This document shows positions 1-8,520 of a stretch of DNA of 16,021 bases, piece by piece. Each line of letters opens with the position of its first letter. The first letter of the stretch is position 1. The translations under genes were made by a program, and so were the position numbers. The notes beneath the pieces were generated by a model that saw only the letters and a list, made by a program, of their open reading frames with translations, made no database searches and was not told the DNA's origin. Origin of the DNA: Gammaproteobacteria bacterium (GTDB lineage Bacteria > Pseudomonadota > Gammaproteobacteria > Pseudomonadales > Halomonadaceae); assembly GCA_023485185.1 (NCBI GenBank), contig JAMCZP010000210.1, positions 11,834 to 27,854 of the forward strand, in the 5' to 3' direction.

Positions 1-1427
1 CGGGCATTTTCCGTGTTCTGTTGAACGGTAGAGGTCATCTCTTCCATGCTAGACGCGGTTTGCTGTAGTGCTGATGCCTGCTGCTCAGTTCGCGAGGAGA
101 GCTCTTCATTTTCAGCAGCAATTTGTTGAATAGCAGGAGTGACGACCGAGACCCGGCTTTCTACATCGCCCACAATGCTGGATAGGCTAAAGCGCATAGT
201 GTCCAACGAATAAAGTAACTCACCCAACTCATCATTTGTTTGCCGACGCTCACGAGCGGCTAAGTTGCCAGCAGCAATTTGAAAAGTGATATAGCGTGCG
301 CTCGACAAGCTGCGAAACACAGACCTTAAAATCATTACACTCAAACCAATCATGACTAAAAAGCCAACGGCTAATAAGACCAACTGCGCAACCAGCATTT
401 GTCGCTGTCCGCTTTGTGCCTGAGTAACCAGCACTTCAGCATCAGCGCGGACTTGCTCTACTAATTCGCTGTTTATCTCGCGCAGTGACTGTGTGGTCGG
501 TAAAACGGTTTCATTAAAAGCCTCAAACGCTGCAAAGCCATTGCCTTCTTGAATGGACACAAGAGAAGTTTGCACACCTGACTCCCAAGCCAGTAGCGCA
601 CTATTAAACGCTTGAGAGGCTTCTTCTTCACCTACATCATCAGCATAGTAATTCGTCCAAAGGGCCTGGGTCGCCTGGAGATACTGACCAATCTCTGCAT
701 TGATAGCATCCAAATCCACTTGACGCGGATTACGCACCACAGGTTCAAGTACTTCTACTGTCTGACCAATGTAACGCTCAATATGTTGCAGTGAAGCAAC
801 TTCGCCGAGTCCAGAACGATTGAGTGTTTCTAACCGCTCGCCAGAAGCTATCAAGCCATAAACCCCTAAGCAACCGGCGATAACCAACAGCAATAGTGAC
901 GCTACAACCATGCTGGTGAGCTTTGCTTTTAAACTAGTGAACTGCAAGCGCGATAGAAGGCCCGTTAACCCCTTGCGCCTTAACGCTCCCTGGGCCAGTT
1001 TATAGTGTCGGGATTTGCCTTTTTGACGAATTTCAGCATAGATTTTCTCGGCCCGAGCAACGGCCTTAGTGTTGGCCTTGCGCCGTACCGAGGTATAACC
1101 GACGAGACGTTCACCATCTCGCAAGGGGGCTACTGTGGCATGCACCCAGTAGTGATCGCCATTTTTTCGCCGATTTTTAACCACACCTTACCATGTCCCT
1201 CCTGCTTGAATGGTCTTCCAGAAATCGGCGTAAGCTGCCTCTGGCATATCGGGATGCCGAAGCAGGTTATGTGGGGCGCCTATAAGCTCGTCAGGCGTGT
1301 AGCCACTGACTTCTACAAAGGTCGGATTTGCATAAGTCACATTCCCTTTTAAATCCGAACGAGAAATCAGTACGGCCTCTTCGCTCAAGACATATTCGTG
1401 CTGAGTAATAGGCTGATTATTGCGCAT
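1..1427 (-). pseudogene. Aer-like PAS methyl-accepting chemotaxis protein, interrupted by an in-frame stop; 3' end outside window
   Basis: Encodes an energy- or redox-sensing chemoreceptor of the Aer type. Residues 1-79 form the start of a PAS domain with the Aer signature (SGYTPDEL, then PHNLLRHPDMP), which in Aer binds FAD. Codon 80 (1188-1190) is TAA. The same frame then continues without another stop to position 1, giving the rest of the PAS domain (GVVKNRRKNGDHYW), a membrane segment near residues 173-195, a periplasmic region of about 145 residues, a second membrane segment near 344-368, a HAMP-like region and the start of the signalling domain (SSRTEQQASALQQTA). In Aer the residue at the stop position is commonly Ser, so a TCA-to-TAA change would explain it. 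A GGGGAG ribosome site precedes the ATG at 1427. The signalling tip lies outside the window. It could be a recent pseudogene, a sequencing error or a readthrough case. Confidence 0.75.
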
Positions 1428-1516
1428 ACATACTCCCCAGGGATGATTATTCTTAATTCTTTTTAGTACACGCTATTATTGTCGGTAATGAGAAAATTAA
1501 ACCAGTAAATAGATGT

Positions 1517-1547
1517 AAAAAAGCGCCGTACTTAAGTACAGCGCTTT
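1517..1547 (-). terminator. Rho-independent terminator of lon
   Basis: On the minus strand an AAAGCGC arm pairs with GCGCTTT. A U.G wobble and a GUAC/GUAC inner stem continue the helix around a UUAA loop, giving about 12 base pairs, and the hairpin is followed by a run of T. It lies about 50 bp past the lon stop codon and before the chemoreceptor start, so it should separate the two genes. On the plus strand the stem has a C/A mismatch and no T-tract, so it looks one-directional. Confidence 0.85.
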
Positions 1548-1595
1548 AACAGGGTGAAACTAAAAGCGTTGATCGCAGATGAGTAGGTTTAACGA

Positions 1596-4073
1596 CTAAA
1601 TCGAGTCGCGACCAAATACCACTTCAGCGACATCACGATAGCGTTTTGCAAAGTGAACCGTCATTCCCTCTTTAAGATAATCAGGCAGCTCTTCGTAATC
1701 GCGCTTATTGGCATCGGGCAGAATCAACTCAAAAATATCACTGCGTCGTGCGGCAATTACCTTCTCACGAATACCGCCGACGGGTAGTACTTGCCCAGTA
1801 AGGGTAAGCTCGCCGGTCATGGCCAATGGGCGGTTGATGGACTGGTGTTTAGCCAGCGACATAAGAGCTGTCGTCATGGTGACACCCGCCGAAGGGCCAT
1901 CTTTTGGGGTCGCCCCTTCAGGCACGTGTAGGTGTACAAACGCTGAGTCAAAAAAGTCGGCGTCGGCACCGTACTCTTGCAGATGGCCAAGGGTATAGCT
2001 GTAAGCAATATTAGCGGACTCTTGCATCACCTCGCCCAATTTGCCGGTGAGCTTAAAGCCTCGATCCAAAGAGTGTATTTTGCCCGCCTCGATGGGAAGC
2101 GTAGCGCCTCCCATAGAGGTCCACGCCAAACCAGTGACCACACCCTCACCAGTGAGCACTTTCTCTTTGCGGAAAATCGGCGCACCCAAGAACTCTTCCA
2201 GATTTTTGACGGAAATTTTGACCGTTTCGAGCTCTTCTTCAAGCAGCTTAACCGCTGATTTACGCACGATACGGTGCAGTTGCTTTTCCAACTGACGCAC
2301 ACCAGCTTCCCGGGCATAGCCATCAATTACCTGCTTCAAGGCTGCGTCGGACAAACTAATACGTTTTTTCGTCAGGTTGTCGCGTTTGAGTAACTTAGGC
2401 CAGAGATGATTTTTCGCTATCGCCAGCTTCTCTTCGGCGATGTAACCAGACAGTCGGATTTGCTCCATGCGGTCTAGCAGCGGGCCTGGAATCGAATCCA
2501 ACGTATTGGCCGTGCAGATAAACAGCACTTTGGAGAGATCCATACGGACATCTAAATAGTGATCAAGGAAATCAACATTCTGCTCGGGATCAAGGACCTC
2601 TAGCAGCGCGGATGCCGGGTCTCCCTGGAAGGACTGCCCTAGCTTATCGATCTCATCAAGCATAATGACAGGGTTTTCGACTTCGACCTCTTTAAAGGCC
2701 TGGACCAATTTGCCGGGCATAGCTCCCACATAGGTACGGCGATGGCCTTTAATTTCTGCCTCATCGCGCATACCACCGACAGAGAAACGATAAAACTGTC
2801 GACCTAGCGCTTCAGCGATTGAGCGCCCAATCGAGGTTTTACCCACCCCTGGCGGGCCGACAAGCAACACAATTGAGCCACCAACATCACCTTTAAAGGT
2901 GCCTTCGGCCAGAAACTCGACAATGCGCTCTTTAACGTCTTTCAAGCCATCGTGGTCACGATCCAGTACTTTACGGGCATGGGGCAGATCCAACTGATCC
3001 TGACTGGTAACTCCCCAGGGCAGCGACGTTAACCAATCGAGATAGTTACGCGTGGTGCCATACTCAGGCGAGCCAGTTTCCAGCACGCTGAGCTTGTTAA
3101 GCTCATCGTCAATACGCCCTTGCACGCGCTCTGGCACTACCAGGGATTCCAGGCGTGCTCTAAAGGTATCTACATCGTTTTCACGATCATCTTTAGAAAT
3201 ACCCAATTCACGCTGAATCACTTTGAGCTGCTCACGCAGGAAGAATTCGCGCTGGCGATCCTGCATTTGCGCATTGACCTGCTCGCTAATTTCGCCTTGT
3301 AGCAACGCAACATCGATCTCTTTGCGTAGTAGCGGCAGCACTTTTTGCATCCGCTCAGCGACCGAGAGCGTAGCCAACACATCTTGCAGCTCAGGACCTT
3401 TGGCAGATGTGATGGCAGCAGCAAAGTCAGTCAGTGGCCCAGGCTGATGGGGGCTAAAACGATTGAGATAATGCTTAAGCTCTTCGCCATACAGGGGGTT
3501 AATTGGCAGTAGCTCTTTAATCCCATTGATAATGGCCATGGCGTAGGCGCGGGTCTCTTCGTTTTCCGCATCCACTGGCTCTTTGGGATAGGTAACCTCT
3601 ACCAAGTAAGGCGGTTCTTTGGAGAGCCAACGGGTAATTTTAAAGCGCTGAAGGCCCTGGGCTATAAACTGGATCTGCTCATCTTCGCCCTTGAGCTTGT
3701 GTACTTTAACGGCGGTACCGATCTCGGGAAAACCTTCATGACTAAGCGAGCTAACGCCCTGCTCACCCACGAACGCGACGCCCAACGTGTGGTGCGGCGT
3801 GTTACCTACGCGGCGCATGGTCTCTTCCCAGCGCTCACGGTTCACCACTAATGGCTGAACTTGGGCAGGGAAAAAGGGGCGATTATGAATAGGGAGGAGA
3901 TAGATACGCTCGGGCAGCATGTCGCTGGCGGGCACTAAAGAGTTTACGCGTTCACCATCTGAGCGGAAATCTTGCGGGCTCTTATCGTCGTCACGATTCG
4001 TCGCTGATGACGCTTCATCATCAGTTTGCCAGTCAAGGTGTTCATTATCGCGTTCGTAATCCTGGTCGCTCAT
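1596..4073 (-). CDS. lon: Lon-family ATP-dependent serine protease, AsrA-like subtype
   Basis: A cytosolic AAA+ protease that unfolds and degrades misfolded and regulatory proteins. The 825 residues hold an acidic N-terminal extension (about 1-50) and the Lon substrate-binding domain (about 55-250, with LPIHNRPFFPAQ). The AAA+ module follows, with Walker A GPPGVGKT at 406-413 and Walker B MLDEID at 471-476. The protease domain has catalytic Ser728 in KDGPSAG and Lys771 in GGIREKV. The N-terminal wording and acidic leader resemble the second Pseudomonas Lon (AsrA, linked to aminoglycoside-induced stress) more than classical Lon, so this may be a paralogue. That subtype call rests on remembered sequence similarity. 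A GGAGG site sits 5 bp before the ATG, a sigma-32-like promoter lies upstream and a hairpin terminator follows. It appears to be transcribed alone. Confidence 0.95.
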   Translation of the reverse strand: MSDQDYERDNEHLDWQTDDEASSATNRDDDKSPQDFRSDGERVNSLVPASDMLPERIYLLPIHNRPFFPAQVQPLVVNRERWEETMRRVGNTPHHTLGVAFVGEQGVSSLSHEGFPEIGTAVKVHKLKGEDEQIQFIAQGLQRFKITRWLSKEPPYLVEVTYPKEPVDAENEETRAYAMAIINGIKELLPINPLYGEELKHYLNRFSPHQPGPLTDFAAAITSAKGPELQDVLATLSVAERMQKVLPLLRKEIDVALLQGEISEQVNAQMQDRQREFFLREQLKVIQRELGISKDDRENDVDTFRARLESLVVPERVQGRIDDELNKLSVLETGSPEYGTTRNYLDWLTSLPWGVTSQDQLDLPHARKVLDRDHDGLKDVKERIVEFLAEGTFKGDVGGSIVLLVGPPGVGKTSIGRSIAEALGRQFYRFSVGGMRDEAEIKGHRRTYVGAMPGKLVQAFKEVEVENPVIMLDEIDKLGQSFQGDPASALLEVLDPEQNVDFLDHYLDVRMDLSKVLFICTANTLDSIPGPLLDRMEQIRLSGYIAEEKLAIAKNHLWPKLLKRDNLTKKRISLSDAALKQVIDGYAREAGVRQLEKQLHRIVRKSAVKLLEEELETVKISVKNLEEFLGAPIFRKEKVLTGEGVVTGLAWTSMGGATLPIEAGKIHSLDRGFKLTGKLGEVMQESANIAYSYTLGHLQEYGADADFFDSAFVHLHVPEGATPKDGPSAGVTMTTALMSLAKHQSINRPLAMTGELTLTGQVLPVGGIREKVIAARRSDIFELILPDANKRDYEELPDYLKEGMTVHFAKRYRDVAEVVFGRDSI

Positions 4074-4126
4074 GCATCCTCCAATGAACCGATACTGGCG
4101 GTAAGCACCGCCTAGCTTTGTTCATG

Positions 4127-4155
4127 GAATGTGGGCACATGAGCCAAACTTCAAC
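4127..4155 (-). promoter_or_regulatory. Candidate sigma-32 (heat-shock) promoter of lon
   Basis: On the minus strand GTTGAAG (4149-4155) and CCACATTC (4127-4134) are separated by 14 bp. They resemble the sigma-32 consensus CTTGAAA and CCCCATNT with near-standard spacing. The inferred transcript would have a leader of roughly 45 nt ending in the GGAGG ribosome site of lon. Heat-shock control is common for Lon proteases. The match is imperfect, and no transcription start is known here. Confidence 0.5.
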
Positions 4156-4198
4156 CCTTGGGGCCTGTTTTGTAGAAGGCAGGTACTGGCAAAAGCCA

Positions 4199-5126
4199 TT
4201 TGTAGGAGGAAGCTTCAGCTCGCGAAGATTCAAGCACCTAGCCCGCTTAACATAGGGGGCGCCTTCGGCACCTTCGCCCACTGGAAGTGGCCTCCTACAA
4301 TGGTGTGGAGCCTGATTATTGCACTGGTGCCAATAGCGATTTGTAGGAGGGAGCTTCAGCTCGCGAAGATTTAAGCACCTAGCCCGATTAACCTAAGGGG
4401 CGCCTGCGGCACCCTTCGCCCACTGGAAGTGGCCTCCTACAATGGTACGGTGCTTGATTATTGCACTGGTGCCAATAGCGATTTGTAGGAGGGAGCTTCA
4501 GCTCGCGAAGATTTAAGCACCTAGCCCGATTAACCTAAGGGGCGCCTGCGGCACCCTTCGCCCACTGGAAGTGGCCTCCTACAATGGTACGGTGCTTGAT
4601 TATTGCACTGGTGCCAATAGCGATTTGTAGGAGGGAGCTTCAGCTCGCGAAGATTTAAGCACCTAGCCCGATTAACCTAAGGGGCGCCTGCGGCACCCTT
4701 CGCCCACTGGAAGTGGCCTCCTACAATGGTACGGTGCTTGATTATTGCACTGGTGCCAATAGCGATTTGTAGGAGGGAGCTTCAGCTCGCGAAGATTTGG
4801 GCGCCTAGCCCGCTTAATCTAAGGGGCACCTTCGGCACACTTCGCCCACTGGAAGTGGCCTCCTACAATGGTACGGTGCTTGATTATTGCACTGGTGCCA
4901 ATAGCGATTTGTAGGAGGGAGCTTCAGCTCGCGAAGATTTAAGCACCTAGCCAGCCGAACCTAAGGGGTGCCTGCGGCACCCTTCGCCCACTGGAAGTGG
5001 CCTCCTACAATGGTGTGGAGCCTGATTATTGCGCTGGTGCCAATAGCGATTTGTAGGAGGGAGCTTCAGCTCGCGAAGGTTTGGGCACCTTTGGTACCCT
5101 TCGCCCACTGGAAGCGGCCTCCTGCA
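4199..5126. repeat. Tandem REP/BIME array, about 6.7 units of 142 bp
   Basis: Units begin (TGTAGGAGG) at 4201, 4342, 4484, 4626, 4768, 4910 and 5052, a period of 141-142 bp. Each unit opens with a plus-strand REP-like element, GTAGGAGG then GAGCT-TC-AGCTC then GCGAAG. About 100 bp on it closes with the opposite-strand version, GTAGGAGG then CCACT-TCC-AGTGG then GCGAAG. Between the two lies a small GC-rich hairpin (GGCGCC-TGC-GGCACC). A 41-bp spacer that can itself fold (GTGC/GCAC arms) joins one unit to the next. Units 2, 3 and 4 are identical; the last is shortened by roughly 26 bp. The GTAG-type head and imperfect palindrome match the REP elements moved by RAYT (TnpA-REP) proteins, but no RAYT gene is in the window. 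The array fills most of the 1.1 kb between the DUF945 gene and lon. I see no gene in this stretch: 142 is not a multiple of three, and open frames here are by-products of the repeat. Confidence 0.9.
5052..5126. repeat. Shortened terminal REP pair of the array
   Basis: The last unit keeps both inverted REP palindromes but has lost about 26 bp of the central part, leaving a short GGCACC/GGTACC arm pair. Its right REP has diverged (CCTCCTGCAG instead of CCTCCTACAA, and a CCGCT arm that pairs with AGTGG through one wobble). Divergence and shortening at the edge suggest this is an old boundary copy next to the DUF945 gene, whose stop codon lies 57 bp away. Confidence 0.8.
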
Positions 5127-5182
5127 GTGGAACGAAGCTTGCTAAATGCACAGTGCCGAATGCCACTTATTGGCAATTATAC

Positions 5183-6436
5183 TCAGGGCCACAATTCGGG
5201 CATAGGCCGCCCATTCACTCGCCATATGCCGCGCACTACATCAAACTGCAGCTCGCGAGTACCAAGCGGCAAGCCGAGCCATAGCGCAGCAACAGTCGGT
5301 GCCTCGTGCCATGTGAAGTCACCATCAATGCGCTCGAACCATTTAGCACGCTCCTTTGCTTGACCCAAACTGACCACGCTGAGTTCGTCTAACCGACGGG
5401 CATCGAAGAATAGCGCGCCGTCAGCATCCAGCCGAATACCCAATAAGGGGCTTTCAATATCGACGGTCATCACATCTAAACGGGGGGAGTCACTAAGAAT
5501 TTTACGCAGATCTGGCTCTAGGCGAGCAAGTAGACCTTCCGCTACAGGTAGGCTTGCATCTCCCCAGGCGGCTTCCTGGCGCAAACGACTAATCACATGA
5601 CGAACCGCATCGGCGTTCAAACGGGAAAGCTCCATTTCAATGCGGCCATTAAGCAGTGGTGTGTCAGGAGCTTCTGAAGGCACCATGACATCACCCACCG
5701 TTAGCTCACCTTTCAGACGCAGCTCGTTCTCATCTAACACCATGTAGCTATGCAGGTCTAAAGGTGAAAGTTGCATATCATAAGAGGGATAGCTCAATTG
5801 CAGCGTTTCAATATGCAGGTGATCGCGCTGAGCGAAGTGATAAGCATCATCAATATAAGTATAGCGGCTTTCAAGCACCGTTGGCCCAAGGGAAAGTTGA
5901 GCCATGCCATCGGAGAGTGTGAGTTGGTCCAATAGCGCTCGCAACCGCCAGTCACCGAACACGCCTTCTAACCGCATACGGCCACCACGGACAGCGAGCT
6001 CTCGACCATTTTGCTGGATGACGAAAGGTGCTAAGGCAAGACGGAGTTCACTGCGGCCGCTTAAGGTGTGGTAACGGCCTTGCCAGCGCGGCACCGAAGG
6101 AGCCGTGACTTCACCTACAGCGCGCTGCAAGATAGTGTCCAGGCGAGGCAGCACTGTGCCTTCCACATCGGTACTTAAAATCCCGTGACGAGCATTGTAG
6201 GTTAGCTCAAGGCGCCATGGGCGTCCTAATAGAGGCGATAGAATGAGCCTGCCTTGGGAGCTTAACCACCCTTGGCTGCTCTCTGTGCGGTGAACACGCC
6301 ACTCGCCACGAGCTTCCAGGTCTTCTAACGCTTGGCGCAGGCTACGCTCAAAAAGAACGCTTGAGAGGAGCTGCGCTGCCATCCATACAACGGCGATAAT
6401 CGCCAAAGTAGGGACAATCAGACGTTCCTTGCGCAT
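5183..6436 (-). CDS. DUF945/YdgA-like envelope protein, function unknown
   Basis: A 417-residue protein with one hydrophobic N-terminal segment (about residues 7-28) after a short basic start (MRKERL), so probably anchored in the inner membrane with a large periplasmic part. The early segment SSQGWLSSQGRLIL, the beta-rich body that follows and the closing phrase NGRPMPEL resemble the DUF945 family (E. coli YdgA ends in a similar NGQKMSLEDF). I have no function to offer. An AAGGAGA ribosome site lies 5 bp before the ATG. It follows pgpA by 93 bp on the same strand with no clear terminator between them, so it may be read from the upstream operon or from its own weak promoter. The REP array begins right after its stop, so its mRNA would end in strong hairpins. 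The family call is from motif resemblance and is less certain than the gene itself. Confidence 0.75.
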   Translation of the reverse strand: MRKERLIVPTLAIIAVVWMAAQLLSSVLFERSLRQALEDLEARGEWRVHRTESSQGWLSSQGRLILSPLLGRPWRLELTYNARHGILSTDVEGTVLPRLDTILQRAVGEVTAPSVPRWQGRYHTLSGRSELRLALAPFVIQQNGRELAVRGGRMRLEGVFGDWRLRALLDQLTLSDGMAQLSLGPTVLESRYTYIDDAYHFAQRDHLHIETLQLSYPSYDMQLSPLDLHSYMVLDENELRLKGELTVGDVMVPSEAPDTPLLNGRIEMELSRLNADAVRHVISRLRQEAAWGDASLPVAEGLLARLEPDLRKILSDSPRLDVMTVDIESPLLGIRLDADGALFFDARRLDELSVVSLGQAKERAKWFERIDGDFTWHEAPTVAALWLGLPLGTRELQFDVVRGIWRVNGRPMPELWP

Positions 6437-6529
6437 GCCATCTCCTTGGAATTAACGCCTTGAAGCCAATGCATCAAAAAATATCAGTCACTACTAACCT
6501 ATACCTACAATTCACCAATTTTACACAGT

Positions 6530-7003
6530 CTAATGCAGCCAGAACCATAGGTGCATGGTACTCCAGGCATAAACGCCGGCCATCACATCATCGATCATAA
6601 TGCCAAATCCACCCGCCACCCGGCGGTCGGCCCAGCGTATTGGCCAGGGTTTAAAGACATCGAAGATGCGAAAGACAATAAACCCCCACAGCGCAGCTTC
6701 CCATGAAAAGGGAACGGCTGCCATGGTCAGCCAGTAGCCGACAAACTCATCCCACACAATGCCAGAGTGGTCATGAACCCCTAGGTCATGTGATGTTCTA
6801 TCACATAACCAAACCCCAACGATAAAGGCGACAAAACAAATAGTTAAATACCACCCCAGGGGTAAATCCGCCATCATCCAATAGAAGGGTATGGCGGCTA
6901 GGGTGCCAAAAGTTCCAGGTGCCCAGGGCACCGTACCACTGCCTAAACCAAAGGCAAAAAAATGTGTTGGGCGACGCCAGACACTTTTCGGTGCACGATT
7001 CAT
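6530..7003 (-). CDS. pgpA: Phosphatidylglycerophosphatase A
   Basis: Removes the phosphate from phosphatidylglycerophosphate to give phosphatidylglycerol at the inner membrane. The 157 residues match PgpA in length and motifs: GLGSGTVPWAPGTFGTLAA (19-37), IVWDEFVG (82-89) with the acidic pair Asp85-Glu86, FRIFDVFKPWPI (111-122) and GFGIMIDDVMAG (132-143) with Asp138-Asp139. These acidic residues are thought to bind Mg2+ in the family. Hydrophobic stretches near 35-65 and 90-112 fit an integral membrane protein. The ATG overlaps the thiL stop by four bases (ATGA, 7000-7003), which points to translational coupling. The thiL-pgpA order is the usual one in gammaproteobacteria. No clear terminator follows. 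Confidence 0.96.
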   Translation of the reverse strand: MNRAPKSVWRRPTHFFAFGLGSGTVPWAPGTFGTLAAIPFYWMMADLPLGWYLTICFVAFIVGVWLCDRTSHDLGVHDHSGIVWDEFVGYWLTMAAVPFSWEAALWGFIVFRIFDVFKPWPIRWADRRVAGGFGIMIDDVMAGVYAWSTMHLWFWLH

Positions 7004-7989
7004 GGCGCTTCCCCGTTAAAATGCTGCCAGCCCGCGTAGCTACCTTGCTCATCAATACCCGCGCCGCTAATGCCTAGTGCCTCTCTGCACTGCCCAATAA
7101 CGGTTAAGCTTAGGCCTAACTGCGCTAGACGCTGCTGCGCTTTTGTTAGTTTTTCAGGCGCTAGTGTGATGAGCAGCTCGTAGTCATCTCCCCCCGAAAG
7201 TGCAGCCTGCTGAGCCGCTTTTGGGCCCAACTGACGCTCTAACTCTTCCGCCAATGGCAGTGCCGCTAACTCTAGCACTGCGCCGACCTGGGAGGCTTCA
7301 CGCAAATGGCCCAAATCCGCTAACAGGCCGTCGGAAATATCCAATGCTGCAGACGCTAACCCGCGCAGAGCGATACCAGCTGCCAAGCGCGGTTCAGGCA
7401 GTAGATATCGGCGCAGCAGTGGATGAGCTAAGTCCCGCTCACCCTGCTTCCAGAGTGCCAGTCCACCTGCCCCTCCCCCTAACGCCCCGGTAACGGCAAT
7501 CAGATCCCCCGCTTGGGCACCACTACGGGTTAACGCTTCAGCTACCGGCACTTCGCCCATCACCGTAACGCCAATGGATAGTGCGCCAGAGGTGACATCA
7601 CCGCCTACCAGCGTGGTGGCATGCTGCTGTCTAAGTGAGTGAAATCCGCGCGCATAGTCTGCTAGCCAAGCGTGAGTCGCCTCATCATTGGCAAACGGGC
7701 GCTGATCAAAGGTGAGTGCCATTAAGCACCAGCGTGAAGCCGCTCCCATGGCAGCCAAATCGCTCAGCGCAACAGCCAATGCACGATGACCCACTGCAAA
7801 CGCTGGGGCATCATAGGGAAAGTGTACATCGACGACTGACGTATCGACGCTTACGGCTAGCTGTTGTCCCGCTTGCGGCACCAGTAGCGTGGCGTCGTCT
7901 CCACATCCTAGTGTGACGCCATTTGACGCAGTCATCGCCTCCTGCGATGACATAAAATAGCGTCGGATCAAATCAAATTCGGCAAGCAC
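7000..7989 (-). CDS. thiL: Thiamine-monophosphate kinase
   Basis: Phosphorylates thiamine monophosphate with ATP to make thiamine diphosphate, the active cofactor. The 329 residues have the PurM-like ThiL fold. Motifs seen are EFDLIRRYF at the start, GCGDDAT (28-34), SVDTSV (47-52), LSDLAAMGA (75-83), GGDVTSG (129-135), DISDGLLADLGHL (217-229) and SGGDDYELL (265-273). The conserved Asp and Gly residues bind Mg2+ and nucleotide in this family. The start is GTG (7987-7989); AAGGGG lies 5 bp upstream, and the product then begins as ThiL proteins usually do. It lies 36 bp after nusB and overlaps pgpA by four bases. Confidence 0.96.
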   Translation of the reverse strand: MLAEFDLIRRYFMSSQEAMTASNGVTLGCGDDATLLVPQAGQQLAVSVDTSVVDVHFPYDAPAFAVGHRALAVALSDLAAMGAASRWCLMALTFDQRPFANDEATHAWLADYARGFHSLRQQHATTLVGGDVTSGALSIGVTVMGEVPVAEALTRSGAQAGDLIAVTGALGGGAGGLALWKQGERDLAHPLLRRYLLPEPRLAAGIALRGLASAALDISDGLLADLGHLREASQVGAVLELAALPLAEELERQLGPKAAQQAALSGGDDYELLITLAPEKLTKAQQRLAQLGLSLTVIGQCREALGISGAGIDEQGSYAGWQHFNGEAP

Positions 7990-8025
7990 AAAGGCCCCTT
8001 AAACGCATCGCCATATCGCTCGCGT

Positions 8026-8520
8026 TCAGAGACGGCGAGCGCTGACCTCGGCACTTCGCAGGCGGATCGCCAGTTTATCGAGAATGCCGTTCACGTATTT
8101 ATGGCCATCGGTGGCGCCAAATGACTTTGCCAGCTCAACGCCTTCGTTAATCACTACACGATAGGGTACTTCCATACGACGGGATAGCTCGTAAGCACCT
8201 AATCTGAGGATTGCTAGTTCAATTGCATCGAGATCTTCTAAGCGGCGGTCCAGCAGCGGAGAAATATCGCGATCTAGCTCTGCTTTGTAACGCACCGTGT
8301 TGTGTAAAAGCTCATGGAACAACGCCTTATCGGCGATTTCCATCACTTTTACCCAGTTTTCATGATCTTCCAAGTCATCATCGGCGACCTGACTACGAAA
8401 CTCAGCTTCAATAGTGGTGATGGATTTACCCGTCATATGCCACTGATAAAGCCCTTGCACGGTTAATTCACGTGCTGCGTGGCGACTCTGCTGGGCAGCC
8501 GAAGGTTTACGCTCGCTCAT
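8026..8520 (-). CDS. nusB: Transcription antitermination factor NusB
   Basis: An all-helical RNA-binding protein that, with NusE (ribosomal protein S10), binds boxA RNA and supports antitermination of rRNA operons. The 164 residues show the family pattern: [15 protein letters not shown] near the N-terminus, the helix [21 protein letters not shown] in the second half, and the C-terminal [18 protein letters not shown] followed by [11 protein letters not shown]. The start overlaps the ribH stop by four bases (ATGA, 8517-8520). The ribH-nusB-thiL-pgpA order is widely conserved, so the identification is secure from both sequence and context. Confidence 0.97.
   Translation of the reverse strand: MSERKPSAAQQSRHAARELTVQGLYQWHMTGKSITTIEAEFRSQVADDDLEDHENWVKVMEIADKALFHELLHNTVRYKAELDRDISPLLDRRLEDLDAIELAILRLGAYELSRRMEVPYRVVINEGVELAKSFGATDGHKYVNGILDKLAIRLRSAEVSARRL

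Noticed and set aside
1188..1430. A separate short PAS protein of 79 residues
   Set aside because: It stops in the middle of the PAS fold, and the same frame continues with the rest of an Aer-like receptor, so it is the front part of one interrupted gene. A frameshift was also considered and excluded because the frame is the same on both sides of the TAA.
1470..1500. Sigma-28 (flagellar) promoter of the chemoreceptor
   Set aside because: A CCGACAA stretch resembles the -10 part (GCCGATAA), but no TAAA element lies at the required distance of about 15 bp.
4199..5126. CRISPR array
   Set aside because: The repeated unit is 142 bp and includes the spacer, which is itself repeated. There are no short direct repeats separated by unique spacers, and no cas genes are present.
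5140..5182. Inverted TGCC/GGCA motif after the DUF945 gene as a terminator
   Set aside because: The stem is only four to five pairs without a T-tract; the adjacent REP hairpins are better candidates for shaping the mRNA end.
4129..5363. Several open frames of 60-130 codons across the repeat array
   Set aside because: They arise from the repeat in shifting frames (the 142-bp period is not a multiple of three), lack ribosome sites and resemble no protein family.
6437..6529. Terminator between pgpA and the DUF945 gene
   Set aside because: A T-run is present on the minus strand near 6476-6481, but no stable hairpin precedes it.
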